Assembly (NCBI GenBank): GCA_016618085.1
Contig: JABLTG010000078.1
Span: 25,663 to 89,662, forward strand
Source of the DNA: Neovahlkampfia damariscottae
Lineage: Eukaryota > Heterolobosea > Selenaionea > Neovahlkampfiida > Neovahlkampfiidae
Reading direction: 5' to 3'
DNA length: 64,000 bases
Part shown: positions 1 to 10,797 of the stretch, piece by piece
Layout of the letters: every line of letters starts with the position of its first letter
Numbering within the stretch: position 1 is the stretch's first letter
The notes under the pieces: generated by a model
The model's database searches: none
Seen by the model: the letters and a program-made list of their open reading frames with translations, nothing else
Told to the model about the DNA's origin: nothing
Translations under genes and position numbers: made by a program

Positions 1-1
1 T

Positions 2-3000
2 TTAAAAGAGGATTTGAACATCAGGTATTTGTTCAGTTTATGTAATAACATCGAACAACTTTCAAATCAAGCAGTTTGTCAAGTAAACAAAAATAAACAT
101 CATTAAAACATAAATTAGATACCTATAAATAAATTACCACCAGAATATAAATTCGAAAAAGAATCAAAATATCACGACGTTGTTATTCAAATTATTCCGA
201 AAACAACGGAAGAAGAATCAAAAAAATTGAAAGAAATTTTATTATCATTTTTATCAAAATTATATTCATTTTCAAATGAAAACCAAAAAGAATTCACAAT
301 TCAAGTCAAAAAAGTTTTTTCTCCAAACCAACCTCCAAAATTAAAAAAAAATGAAAGTGTCAAATTTACAATAGATCCAGAAACAAAAGAGATTATTCAA
401 GTTAAAGAAATTAAAGATATTGTTGAAAAGTTTGAATTAAAAAAATTAAAAAGAATCATTGATGAACAAATTTTATCAAAAAATTCAAATTTACCAACTC
501 TTTATAATTTTTATGAAGGAAAATTTGGATTTTATTTAATTTATGAATATCAACCTCATAGTTTAGATTCAATTTTAAAATTTTCAAAAAAATTAATTGA
601 TTCATCTCCTACAAAAAGAAAATTCGTTTTTTACCAATTACACAAGGTAAAACTGATTCAATATCATTTTTAAAATTTAAAGTTCATTGAACATTGTCAT
701 GCTAAAGGAATTTCACATGGATATTTAACACCAAACTCAATTTTGGTGAATGAATATTTTTGGATTTTTATTACACACTTTCAATTGAATGAAATCAATG
801 AAACAAAAAAAGAGAATAAATTAAAAAACAATGAAGAATTAAAATCAAAATTTACATTAAAACAATCTTCCATTGATTTATCACAAGTCAAATTTGATTC
901 AAAAAGTATTTTTTATGAAGGTGAAAAAGTCATCATTCCAAGAAGTTCTGGAGGATATTCATTTGGTAGAATTTTAGGTATTTCAAAAAAGAATGGATGG
1001 AAAGTGTTAATTTCAACTGATAATGATGAATATGCATGGAAGGATTTATTAGAAAGTTCAATTGGTAAAATACCATCAACTATTGCATTAGATGGAATTC
1101 AATCTTTTATAATGCTTTGGACAAGAGGTGAAATTACAAATTTTGATTATTTGATGATTTTAAATTCATTAGCAGGAAGAAGAAAAGGTGATTGGCAATA
1201 CGCTCCAATATTTCCATGGTAATCAAAAGATATCTAAATTTATGCAAAAAAAAAAGGGTTATTGATTTTAAAGGTCCAAAAAAAAATTGGAGAGATTTAA
1301 CCAAAACAAAATACAGATTAACAAAAGGAGATCAAATGTTAGACTTTACCTATCACTCACCTGAACCACATCATATAACAGAGTTCTTATCAGAAATTAC
1401 TTTTTTTATTTATCTGGCAAGAAGAACACCTGTTGATTTTTTAAAGAAATATGTTCGTTCAAATTTTGAACCAAGAGAATATCCAACATCTGTTGAAAGA
1501 CTTTATGAATGGTCTCCTGATGAATTAATACCTGAATTTTATTCAGATCCAACAATATTCAAATCAATTCATAAAGATATGCCTGATTTAGAAGTACCAA
1601 GTTGGTGCACTGGCCCTGAAGATTTCATTAAACAACATCGAGATTTATTAGAATCAGATTATGTTAGTAGAAATTTACATCATTGGATCGACTTAACATT
1701 TGGTTATAAATTAAGAGGAGAAGCAGCTGTAAATGCAATGAATGTTCAATTAGAACCTGATACAAAATCACCAAATAGAACTGGTTTTGTTCAATTATTC
1801 AAATATCCACATCCAAAAAGAATTTGTTCAAGAAATGAACAAGAAAAACTTGATTCATCATTTCAAAGAAGAGATACCTTTACATCAAGATCAACAAAAG
1901 ATTTAAATAGAATATCAGGTACTCAACAACAACTTCAAATACAAAATCTTAAAGGAACTGATTCAAAAAGACAATGGTCAAATTTATTTAGACAAGAAGG
2001 TGGAAAAGATTCATTAATTCCACTCCCATCACAAATTATTTCAAATTTACATTTTCTAAGTCCACTACAGTCATATGAACAAACAATGAAATTTTCATCA
2101 ACATATTATGGAAGATCAGAATATCATATTGTTGATTTATTAAAAAAAAATCATTTACAAGAAATATTTACACAAGATGAATTATTTGCAGATGATTTAT
2201 TTTCTTTAGGTATGATTAAACTTTTTTTAAATCACAAACACTAGGTTGTATTCTTGCTGAAATGTATACATTTAAACCATTATTTACAACACAAAAATTA
2301 ATGGCATATGTTGAAAGATCCAAAAATATAAATCATTCAATTGTTGAAGATATTCCATTTCAAGCAAGAGCTATAGTTGCTTCTTTAATTTCTTTAAAAT
2401 ATCCAAAAAAAACAAATTCATTAGAATGGAAAAGATTCTTTCCAAATTATTTTGAATCAGTTTTCAATTTTCTATCTGGATTTTATTCATTTTTAAATTC
2501 AAAAGATAAAATTCAATATTTTGAAGAAAATGAAGAATTTATATTACAATTACCAATGGATGGATTTGAATTAGTTTTTTCACATGTTATTGGAATGATT
2601 ATCGAATCAAAATCACTTTGGGAAAATGGAATTAAATTATTAGCAAAAAGTGAATATTTAGGTGATAAAATATTTGAATCTGATGAATTAAAACAATTAA
2701 TTTCAAAATTCATAAGAGATTGTTATGATTCAGGTTCAGAAAATGAAAATCTTCAAATGATATTATATTCATCTTCTATTGCTAAATTATCACATAAAAT
2801 TGCAATTGAACCAAAAATATTTCTTGAACAAATATTACCTTATTTTATTGATGCTCTTTCTTCAAACTCAGAAAAGATTTCAAAAATATCATCTGAAACA
2901 ATTTATCATTTATGTTTAAATGATTTATCAACTCATTTTACTTTAACTCATATAATTGATCCAATTTTTATTAGATTGAATAGAAAGATTAATTATACCA

Positions 3001-4721
3001 ATGATATGAATGTAAAATATCTTTATAAAACTTTATTAAATGTTGGTCATAAAATGGGATGTGCTTCTTTAAATTATTTTCTACCAAAGATATTTGATAT
3101 TATAATAGAATCATTACAACAAGGAATTGATTCTTATCAAATGTTAAACTTTTTAAATGGAATTTTAAATATTTTATCATCATCAAAAGTTACATTAGCA
3201 TTAGAATTATCCACTCAAAAGATTGTTAATATTTTTAAAAATTCTTTGAAATTTTCAATTGATTCATTTGAAAAATTTTCACAAATTTTTTCATTTTTAT
3301 TTACAGTTTGTGAAATAAGAGTTAGAGTTGAATTAATAAGATCTTGTATTCCAAGTTTAACAATGATTTTTAGAACAAATGTTAATATACCAAAAGATAT
3401 TTTAACAGATATTATATCAGCCAATAAAATTGATGAAGAAGAATTATTTGAAAAAATTGAAAATGGAAGAGGTTCAACTGTAAATTTAGTTTCTCTTTTA
3501 GAAAATGAAGAAGATTTAATTCAACAAGAACCTTATTCAGAAATTGATTTTTTAAAATGTTGTATGATGTATAAAATGTTATGTTGTGTTTTAGGTAATT
3601 CAGCAATGAGAGATGCAATTTCAACAAGTAAAATATATGAAGATGAATTACAAGCAAATACAACAATCAATTCACCTTCAGAAAATTCAAAAAATGATGA
3701 TTTATTTAAATTAGATTTTGAACAGAATTTTGATAATTATTCATCATCAAATTCTTCTGATTGTTGGGTAATGTCTCAAAATTCAAAAATCAAAAATATT
3801 TTTAGAGGTGTTTTGGAAACAGAATTTGTTTCAAATCAACTTGATTCAAATTTTAAAATTTTTGATATTTCAAAAGATGAAAAATACTTTTTGACAGGCT
3901 CAAAACAAAATTTAAAACTTTGGGAATTTGATCATGGAAAATATATTTACAATATAAATACTTCAAAAGAAGTTACAAAAACTGTATTTTGGGATAAGAA
4001 ATGTTCATCAATTGTTTCATGTGCACAATCAATAATAATGACTGATACAGAAACAGGTAATAATATCAATGTGTTGAAAAACTCATTCAATACATTTACA
4101 CCAACTCATGATCCAAATTTAATTTTAACTGCAACAAATGATGGATCTTTAAAATTTTATGATTTTAGAAGCAACAAAGAAACATGTGATTGGAAAATTG
4201 GATTACATTTATATGCCTTACCTTTGAGGCCTTCAATTAGATCACTATGTTATCATCCAAATAGTGACTTTGTTTCAATTGGTTTATCAACAGGTGTAAT
4301 TTGTAATTTAGAAAAATATTCTGGATTTTTATTGGATATGTTTTCTGCTCATTCAAAAGAAGTTTGTGATATTGTTCCTTATGGACCAAATCAATTTTTT
4401 AGTTGGACCAAATCAAGAAAAGAAGATAAGAATCCTGTTTCTTTGTGGAATTTATCTTCTTCTTCTCCTCAAATGATCACAGCATATTCTGGTATTTTGG
4501 ATCCTTTAATTGATGTCGATTTGAAAGATGATCAAATTTTTGGTATTTCAAATAATTTCATTTACAAAGCAAATACTAAATTCCCTGAAAAGAATACACC
4601 TTTTGATGCTTACAAACCAAGTTTAAAAAAGAATGTTTCATTTACTGGTGTTAAATATATGCCATTGCATGAGTATTTAATCACATCTACTGATGAAGGA
4701 AAATTGAAAGTTTATTCATAA
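2..4721 (+). CDS. WDR81-like protein: split kinase-like domain, BEACH domain, WD40 repeats (5' end off window)
   Basis: The gene enters the window already in frame and ends at TAA 4719-4721. I model introns at 83-118, 647-682, 1219-1256 and 2210-2244; joining the exons gives about 1,524 residues. The BEACH core is unmistakable: LAGRRKGDW, then FPWVIDF across the third intron, DLEVPSWC and NLHHWIDLTFGYKL. It matches the WDR81/GFS12 subfamily rather than LRBA or neurobeachin. A kinase catalytic-loop-like segment (HGYLTPNSIL, catalytic Asp missing) precedes BEACH, and a kinase subdomain-IX-like segment (DDLFSLGCILAEM) follows it, so a pseudokinase is interrupted by the BEACH domain. A helical region and C-terminal WD40-like repeats (LKLWEFD, LKFYDFRS, VSLWNLSS) complete it. 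WDR81 acts with WDR91 in endosome maturation and PI3P control in animals; that role here is inference. Confidence 0.88.
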
Positions 4722-4725
4722 ATTT

Positions 4726-7383
4726 TTATTTTTCTTCTTCTTCTTCTTCTTCTTCTTCCTTTAAATGAAAGAGTTTGAATGGGTGATCCAAAAGTGTAAC
4801 TGTTTCATTTTCAATTGTTAAATCTGTTGAAAGAACAATTGAATTTTTTGGTAATTCAATATTCAAATTTGTTAATGAACCAAAGTAATAGAAATTATCA
4901 TCTTTCAATTCAATTTCTTTCAATAATTTTTCTGAATCTTTTCCTTTGTTTAAAATTCTTTGATAGAAATCAAATACATCTTCATCTTTCTTTTTTTTAA
5001 ACTCTAATAATTTTGGACCATCTTTTTCGACACTAATTTCATCCACTGTATCAAGATTATCATCAACCAAATAAACAGTAGAAAGTGAAGATGAAAATAA
5101 TAATGAAACATCAAACCAATTTGAAGGTAAAGATCTTGAACTCATCCAACTTTGGAATTTTTGAACACAAGTAGCAAGTAATGTAGATGAAGATGAAATA
5201 GAAATTCCACTTTTTTTACTTGGGATATTCATATTCATAAATGTGATTGATAATTCATCAAGATCAATCATAGCACCTAAATTCATTTTTGCATTTCCAC
5301 TTAAACGACATGAATCAATTAAGATTGAATCATAAGGACCTGGTCCTTTTAAGTCTTTTGTTTTGTAAGAAATTCCAACATGTGCATCTCCCATATTTTC
5401 AAATGGAATTGAATTAAAAGCCAAAGTTGATAAAACTATATATTTCAAACCATTTGAATTTTTCATTTTCAATTTTGGAATATTGAATCTTACAAATTCT
5501 GAAGCACCTTTTGGAGCATCTGTGATATCTCCTGAATGAAACATTGTATGATTAAATCCTTCTAAACGAGTATAATCACACAATTGATTTGAATATTCAA
5601 AATTTGATGTTAATCCAAAAACAGATAAATCTAAATCAACTCTTTCTGAACCATTCTTCCAATAAGTGAAAAATACAACTTCACAATCATCTTTTAATAT
5701 GATATCTTTATCAAAATAATATTTATCTCCACGATTTGCAGGGATTTTGTTCAAATTTAAAATTGGTTCTTGAATTTTTCCTTTTGGAATATGAACATCT
5801 TTTAATCTTGAATCAAGAATACATATTTTTTCATTTTCTTTTTTATCTTGTTCAATTTTTGAAAATATAACTTTTAATGTTTCATCTAATAATAATTGAT
5901 GATTTTCATTAAATTCTTTATAAACTAATTTTTCTTCATTTTTATTTGAAGTAAAATGAAATGTTCCAAATTTTGTAAAGAAGTGACGTTCTTTGTTATA
6001 TGATGAAAGTACATTCTTTAATTCAATTAATTGTTCAAATTTTAATTTTTTTAAAATAAATTCTAAGAAATTTTTGAATTGTTTTTTTTCTTCATCTTTT
6101 TTGAGTTTAAATTCACAACAAATTCTAATTCCATTTCTAAAAAATAAACCAGGTTGTTTTTTAAAGAATTCAAAAATTTTTAAATCTTCATTTTTTATAA
6201 ATTCATCAATAAGATATTGATTTGATTTAAATGGATATTTTTCATTTCCATAAATATAAGATCCAATTTTTGATAAATTTTCGTATTCTTTTTTTTTAAA
6301 TTTTTTTTCCTTTAAAATATGGAAATTTTTGAATAATTTTTGCCAAATGATTTCGTGTTGTTGAAATTCTCCGCAAATATCTGAATTAATTTCAAATGAA
6401 TTTATAATTTTAATAATGCTCTTTTTATAAAATTTGTTTAATTTCATTTCAATAGGTTTTGATGTTTCAGCAGCTTCGCCTTTTAAAACTGAAAGAAATC
6501 TAAGAAGTTTATTTGGTGATTTTATATATTTAATCATCAATTCTGAAACTTTTTTTTTTGCATTTTCATCATTTTTTGTTTGAGGTTTTGGTGAGTATAA
6601 CTTCAAACAAAATTGACCAATAAAATAAAAAACTAATTCTTCGTTTGAAAATTTCTTTTGATTATTAAAAGCATTTAAAACAACATCAACATCATAATAT
6701 TGAATTAATGTTTTAATTTCATTCATATTGGAAAGGTTTAATTTTCCTGTTCCCATTGAAAATAAAGAACGTAATCTTTTTTGAATAAACGAATCAAAAT
6801 CATATATTAAATTTAATTTTTTGGTGACTTTTTTTTCTTTAATTTTTTCTTCTTCATCAACATTTTTGTTTTGAATTTCTGATTTTAAAAATAAACTAAT
6901 ATTTTTTGTTCTACAAAATGGACATTGTGATGAAGATAATTTTGAAAAACATTCTTCACAAATTGAATGAGAACATGAAGTAATATGTTTTGCTTCGTTA
7001 TCAAAACAGATATAACATTCATCTGATTCTAAAGATATTTGTTGAATTCTTTTTAAAAGTTGTTCATCTTCAATTGAATCTAAATATTCTTGAAATGTTT
7101 TATAATCTCTTTGTTCGAAAAATGAACCATTTAAAATATCTTTTTCAATTTGGGAAACAAATTTTGATTGTTGTAAAATGAATTTACTAGCTTGTTCGAT
7201 TATTTCTGGGTATTGTTTAAATTTTTGAAGGTCTTTGATCTCGTATCTTAATAATAAATGAAATAGTAAACTTTCTGTTGAAACTGACACTTCTTTTACT
7301 TGTTTTGCATTTTTTGGAATAATTAAAGTGTTGAAGTCTAGAAAATAAAATTTTTGAAGTTCTTCTTTGATGTTGTTGTTCAT
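4726..7383 (-). CDS. RING finger plus TerD-like domain protein (MXAN_6230/SCO0854-type)
   Basis: This is an uninterrupted 885-residue ORF. A RING finger lies at about residues 123-157 (CYICF, CSHSICEECF, CPFC). A long helical middle follows. A C-terminal TerD-like beta domain, roughly residues 540-770, carries VDLDLSVFG, CDYTRLEG, HSGDITDAPKGASEFV and FDLSG-like IDSCRLSGNAKMNLGAMIDL. This order and these motifs match the RING-containing MXAN_6230/SCO0854 family known from myxobacteria and actinobacteria, where TerD domains bind calcium and work in stress-response modules. The protein ends in a run of glutamates encoded by a GAA/CTT microsatellite. It is convergent with the WDR81-like gene, with only 4 nt between the stop codons. 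A role as a RING E3 ligase is inferred; no substrate can be named. Confidence 0.8.
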   Translation of the reverse strand: MNNNIKEELQKFYFLDFNTLIIPKNAKQVKEVSVSTESLLFHLLLRYEIKDLQKFKQYPEIIEQASKFILQQSKFVSQIEKDILNGSFFEQRDYKTFQEYLDSIEDEQLLKRIQQISLESDECYICFDNEAKHITSCSHSICEECFSKLSSSQCPFCRTKNISLFLKSEIQNKNVDEEEKIKEKKVTKKLNLIYDFDSFIQKRLRSLFSMGTGKLNLSNMNEIKTLIQYYDVDVVLNAFNNQKKFSNEELVFYFIGQFCLKLYSPKPQTKNDENAKKKVSELMIKYIKSPNKLLRFLSVLKGEAAETSKPIEMKLNKFYKKSIIKIINSFEINSDICGEFQQHEIIWQKLFKNFHILKEKKFKKKEYENLSKIGSYIYGNEKYPFKSNQYLIDEFIKNEDLKIFEFFKKQPGLFFRNGIRICCEFKLKKDEEKKQFKNFLEFILKKLKFEQLIELKNVLSSYNKERHFFTKFGTFHFTSNKNEEKLVYKEFNENHQLLLDETLKVIFSKIEQDKKENEKICILDSRLKDVHIPKGKIQEPILNLNKIPANRGDKYYFDKDIILKDDCEVVFFTYWKNGSERVDLDLSVFGLTSNFEYSNQLCDYTRLEGFNHTMFHSGDITDAPKGASEFVRFNIPKLKMKNSNGLKYIVLSTLAFNSIPFENMGDAHVGISYKTKDLKGPGPYDSILIDSCRLSGNAKMNLGAMIDLDELSITFMNMNIPSKKSGISISSSSTLLATCVQKFQSWMSSRSLPSNWFDVSLLFSSSLSTVYLVDDNLDTVDEISVEKDGPKLLEFKKKKDEDVFDFYQRILNKGKDSEKLLKEIELKDDNFYYFGSLTNLNIELPKNSIVLSTDLTIENETVTLLDHPFKLFHLKEEEEEEEEEK

Positions 7384-7549
7384 TTTTTGTGGAGGAAAGT
7401 TTGACCAATGATTTTAAGATGTTGAGATATTTATTAACAAAAATGTTGAAGGTTCAATTTTTCGAAGAATGAAAAACTCTCAAACTGTTCAAAAAAATAT
7501 AATGGACCTTGAATAGAAAAACAATTCTGAAAACACAAAAAAATTTATT

Positions 7550-8545
7550 CAAAACAATTTTAAATTATATTGATTCTTCACAAGACATCACTGAAAATGT
7601 TTTAAAATCTCTTGAACTTTATAAAGCTTCACTTCAAAAAGATTGAAGTTTGAAACATTAGGTTATTTTTGGAAAAAAATGAAGAAGTTGAAGAATTACA
7701 AGGATCTTTTTAAAAGGAATGATTACAAGACAAAGAACTGGTATTGAAAAATTAGATCAACAAGCAAAACAATATCCAATTTTAAAATGTTTTTCAAAAA
7801 AATGTGGAAAAGCTGTTCCAAACAAGGATTTGAATGGCATTTTTTGTAACTTTTACGAGATTGTTTTCAGCTACTTTCAATGTGAAAGAATTGAATTTCC
7901 AAGATAAAGTCAAATTATTATTACCTGGAGTTGATTATTTCAATACAAATCTTCGTCATAATAACGCAGAACAAGTAATATCTCAACAAGATTTTCGTGT
8001 TCTTGCTACTGAAGATATCAAAAAAGGTGAACAAATTTATTTGAAGTATTGGAAAGTTAAAACCAAATGAACTTTTACTTTTGACTTATGGATTTTGTGA
8101 TGAATCAAATCCAAATTTATATTTGAAGTTGGTGATTATTTCGTTCAAAAATTTGAATCACTTCCAAATGATGAAGAAAAATCACGTTTTGAAAAAATTT
8201 TAAAAAAATTTGAATTATTTGGATTTCAATATATTAGATTAGATTTAGATCCAGAAAGTACTTCAACCAGAATTTTTAAAATTATTGCGCGCTTTTCATT
8301 TATCTATTGACCAATTAGAGAAACTTATTGATTTAGATTTTATTTCCAATCAAATTGAAAAAGAAGTTTTAAAAGATGCAATTGAAATCATTGAATCGAA
8401 TTTAAGTACTCAACTTCATTAAAACAAGATATTGATTTGTTAAAAAAATTTCAAAGGAAATTCGAACCAAAAATGTGCGTTATTTTTAAGAAAAGAAGAA
8501 AAACTAATATTGGAAAATTTTATTAACTACTTGAAGCATAAAATT
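7550..8545 (+). pseudogene. Decayed SET-domain lysine methyltransferase (SETD3/Rubisco LSMT type)
   Basis: Several overlapping frames together read like the C-terminal half of a SET domain followed by a Rubisco-LSMT substrate-binding domain. One frame (to about 8070) has LLLPGVDYFNT, then VLATEDIKKGEQIYLKYW. A second frame from about 8064 has PNELLLLTYGFCDESNPNLY. Further frames give FESLPNDEEKSRFEKIL and LSIDQLEKLIDLDF. At least four frameshifts and internal stops separate these blocks, and no GT-AG introns repair them, so I call it a pseudogene. The region upstream to about 7430 is AT-rich with short open stretches that I cannot assign. Part of the N-terminal half (MITRQRTGIEKLDQQ) lies in another frame at 7719-7907. 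Confidence 0.6.
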
Positions 8546-8554
8546 TCAAATTGA

Positions 8555-9490
8555 TTATTTTGCATATTTTTGAATCCAACTATGATCTTTAACGTATGAA
8601 AGTTTCATTCTCTCTTTTGGATTTTTCATTAATAACTTTCTTATTAAATCTCTTGCATCAAGTGATACATGAACTGGAAAACGTAAATCTATATTCACAA
8701 TTCTTTTATATGTATCTTGAGGTTCAGTTGCCAAGAATGGAGGTTGTCCAACTAAAAATTCATAACATAATACTCCCAATGTCCATAAATCAACAGCATG
8801 ATCATGTTCTTTTCCTTCAATCATTTCAGGTGGTAAATAATCAAGTGTTCCACATAATGTTTTTCTTCTATCTGTTGGAGCATGAACTGACCATCCAAAA
8901 TCAGCGATTTTAATTTCTCCTGTTGAGTCTAAAAGTAAATTTTCTGGTTTAATATCTCTATGAATGACGTGTTTACAGTGTAAATAATCTAATGCTTCAG
9001 CTAATGACTTGATATAACGTGCTGTTTGGTCTTCAGGAAACTTTCCAACTTTGGATAAAATTTTATACAATTCACCTTGAGCAGCGTATTCTAATATAAG
9101 GTAAACTCTTTTTTTATCATAGAAATAACCATAAAGTCTTAATATATTTGGATGTCTGAGATGACTTTGAATTTCAATTTCTCTTCTAAGTTGATGTTCA
9201 ACTCCTTCTTTTTTTAATTGTTCTTTCATCAGCACCTTTAAAGCTACTACAAATTTTGTACTTTTTTCTCTTGCTAAATATACACTTCCAAATTTTCCTC
9301 TTCCTAATGGTTTTCCAATTTCAAAGTTTGAAATGTCCCAGGTGATTTTTGGTTTCACCTTCTTTGGTATTTCTTCGACTTGTATCCAATTTTCTTTATT
9401 TTCTATTTGGTCTTTGGTTGACATTTGCACTTGCACTTCCTTATTGTTTGAAAAACCGTTAACTGTTGGCGCGTAACCAATCAAATTCAT
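8555..9490 (-). CDS. Aurora-family serine/threonine kinase
   Basis: Single-exon, 311 residues, with a short disordered N-terminus and a complete kinase domain. Visible motifs: glycine loop [15 protein letters not shown]-type Lys in [26 protein letters not shown], and the activation segment [16 protein letters not shown] with the Aurora-typical threonine. [13 protein letters not shown] before the kinase domain and the C-terminal SWI stretch also fit Aurora. Aurora kinases control spindle assembly and cytokinesis. The N-terminal NKENW and QVEEIPKK region is short compared with animal Aurora A, closer to Aurora B/C in length. It is transcribed toward the SET pseudogene. The start is the first ATG; no upstream in-frame Met is needed. 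Confidence 0.92.
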   Translation of the reverse strand: MNLIGYAPTVNGFSNNKEVQVQMSTKDQIENKENWIQVEEIPKKVKPKITWDISNFEIGKPLGRGKFGSVYLAREKSTKFVVALKVLMKEQLKKEGVEHQLRREIEIQSHLRHPNILRLYGYFYDKKRVYLILEYAAQGELYKILSKVGKFPEDQTARYIKSLAEALDYLHCKHVIHRDIKPENLLLDSTGEIKIADFGWSVHAPTDRRKTLCGTLDYLPPEMIEGKEHDHAVDLWTLGVLCYEFLVGQPPFLATEPQDTYKRIVNIDLRFPVHVSLDARDLIRKLLMKNPKERMKLSYVKDHSWIQKYAK

Positions 9491-9567
9491 TTATTCAAAT
9501 CATTTCCTAAAGTTAAAATAATGAATTTATTTTTTCGATTTATTTTTTAAAAAGATTTAACAGCAAG

Positions 9568-9642
9568 TGCTCGGATAGTTCAGTTGGTTAGAATGCGACC
9601 TTAACACGGTCGAGGTCGCGAGTTCGATCCTCGCTTCGAGTA
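9568..9642 (+). tRNA. tRNA-Val (anticodon AAC)
   Basis: 75 nt cloverleaf. The acceptor stem TGCTCGG pairs with TCGAGTA (two G-U wobbles). The D-loop has AGTTCAGTTGGTTAGA. The anticodon stem CGACC/GGTCG closes loop TTAACAC, reading AAC. The T-arm is GCGAG-TTCGATC-CTCGC. No intron. A poly-T tract 12 nt downstream can terminate Pol III. An identical copy lies on the other strand at 19910-19984. It sits just left of the virophage-like remnant. Confidence 0.95.
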
Positions 9643-10006
9643 TTCCTTTTTTTTTTTGCTTTTTGCAAATTGAAGAGAAATCCAAATTTTGAGAGAGAAG
9701 TGGTGTGCATGTGCTCTATTTCAGAAAAACAAAAAACAATACTTATTTAACTGAAGAAGTTAGCAAATCATTTTATTTTTGTAAACTTTTTTTTTATTAT
9801 ATTCAACAATTGAGGAAACTCATTCTCATATAAAAAATGTGCTTCTTTTTCGAACACAAAATATTCTGATTCCAAAAAATAATATTTTTAATCATAAAAC
9901 GTTTAAAATATCAATAAATGGAAATTATAAATCTAAATACTTTAAAATATTAGTAGAAGACAAAAACAAAGAAAAGGGCAATAAATTTACCAATAAGTAT
10001 TTATTT
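9643..10006. other. Intergenic stretch between tRNA-Val and the integrase remnant
   Basis: Poly-T follows the tRNA. An open frame of 74 codons on the + strand at 9839-10063 shows no domain and overlaps the end of the integrase-like remnant. I see no convincing gene. Confidence 0.4.
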
Positions 10007-10694
10007 TTACCAAAAATCGTAAAGGAGTTCAGCTTTTCTTCTGCACATTTCAAGAGCTACTAATTCTTTGGAGTTTTCAGTTGTTAAAGGTATTTTTTTA
10101 TCATGATCAATCAGATCTTTCAAAGTTTCAATATTCAACATTAATTTCTTTAAAACTTCTCTGTTTAATTCGTGAGAAATTCCATATTTTTAATTATTTG
10201 TATATTTTAAAAACGCTTTCTTTGCCATATAAATATACTCTTTATCTTGCAAATTCAATTCTCTAGTATTTTCCAAATAGTTTTCTAAAGCTTCAAGTTG
10301 AAGCAATGATTCTCCATTCATGAATAAAGTTTGTCCAATCAATTCGATTAAATTTTTTGGATAATCAATTTGGATAGTAAAACTCATGACTAGGAATAAC
10401 CAACAGTATTTGGTGAACACATCAATGATGCAAACGATTACTTTTCCATCATCATTCTCATTCATGTATAAAACATCACCAACTAATTTCTGCATAGGAT
10501 AGTTTGCTTTTTATTCAATCTTAATTCTCTGTCATATAAGTAAAATTCGTTTCCTTGGATTATTAATGTTTTGTTCAATTTTGAAGAAATTTATTTCAGC
10601 TTTATTAATTGCAATTTTTTCCGTAATAACCTTTTTTAATTCTTCATAAGTTAATAAATCTTCTTTAACAAATTTAATATCTTTTGATAACATT
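10007..10694 (-). pseudogene. Degenerate second integrase-like gene of the viral remnant
   Basis: Reading from an ATG at 10694, the frame starts MLSKDIKFVKEDLLTYEELKK, breaks near 10540 and resumes with DVLYMNENDDGKVIVCIIDV FTKYCW, which resembles the first beta-strand and catalytic Asp of rve integrases. It then runs on through an in-frame TAA near 10190 into YGISHELNREVLKKLM and ends at about 10007. The segment after the integrase-like strand is unfamiliar and lacks the second Asp and the Glu. The ATG is preceded by TATATAGAAA, similar to the AT-rich leader of the neighbouring integrase. I read this as a decayed gene of the same element. The assignment of its first third to the integrase family is tentative. 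Confidence 0.45.
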
Positions 10695-10797
10695 TTCTAT
10701 ATATTATATATTGAGATATTTTTTTAAGTAGTTTTTTAAATAAAAAAATCTATATATTTTTTTTTCTTGTTTTAACAATAGTTGAACCGATATATTT

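Noticed and set aside
9839-10063. 74-codon + strand ORF next to tRNA-Val
   Set aside because: Overlaps the end of the integrase-like remnant on the other strand, no domain, starts at a near-cognate codon.
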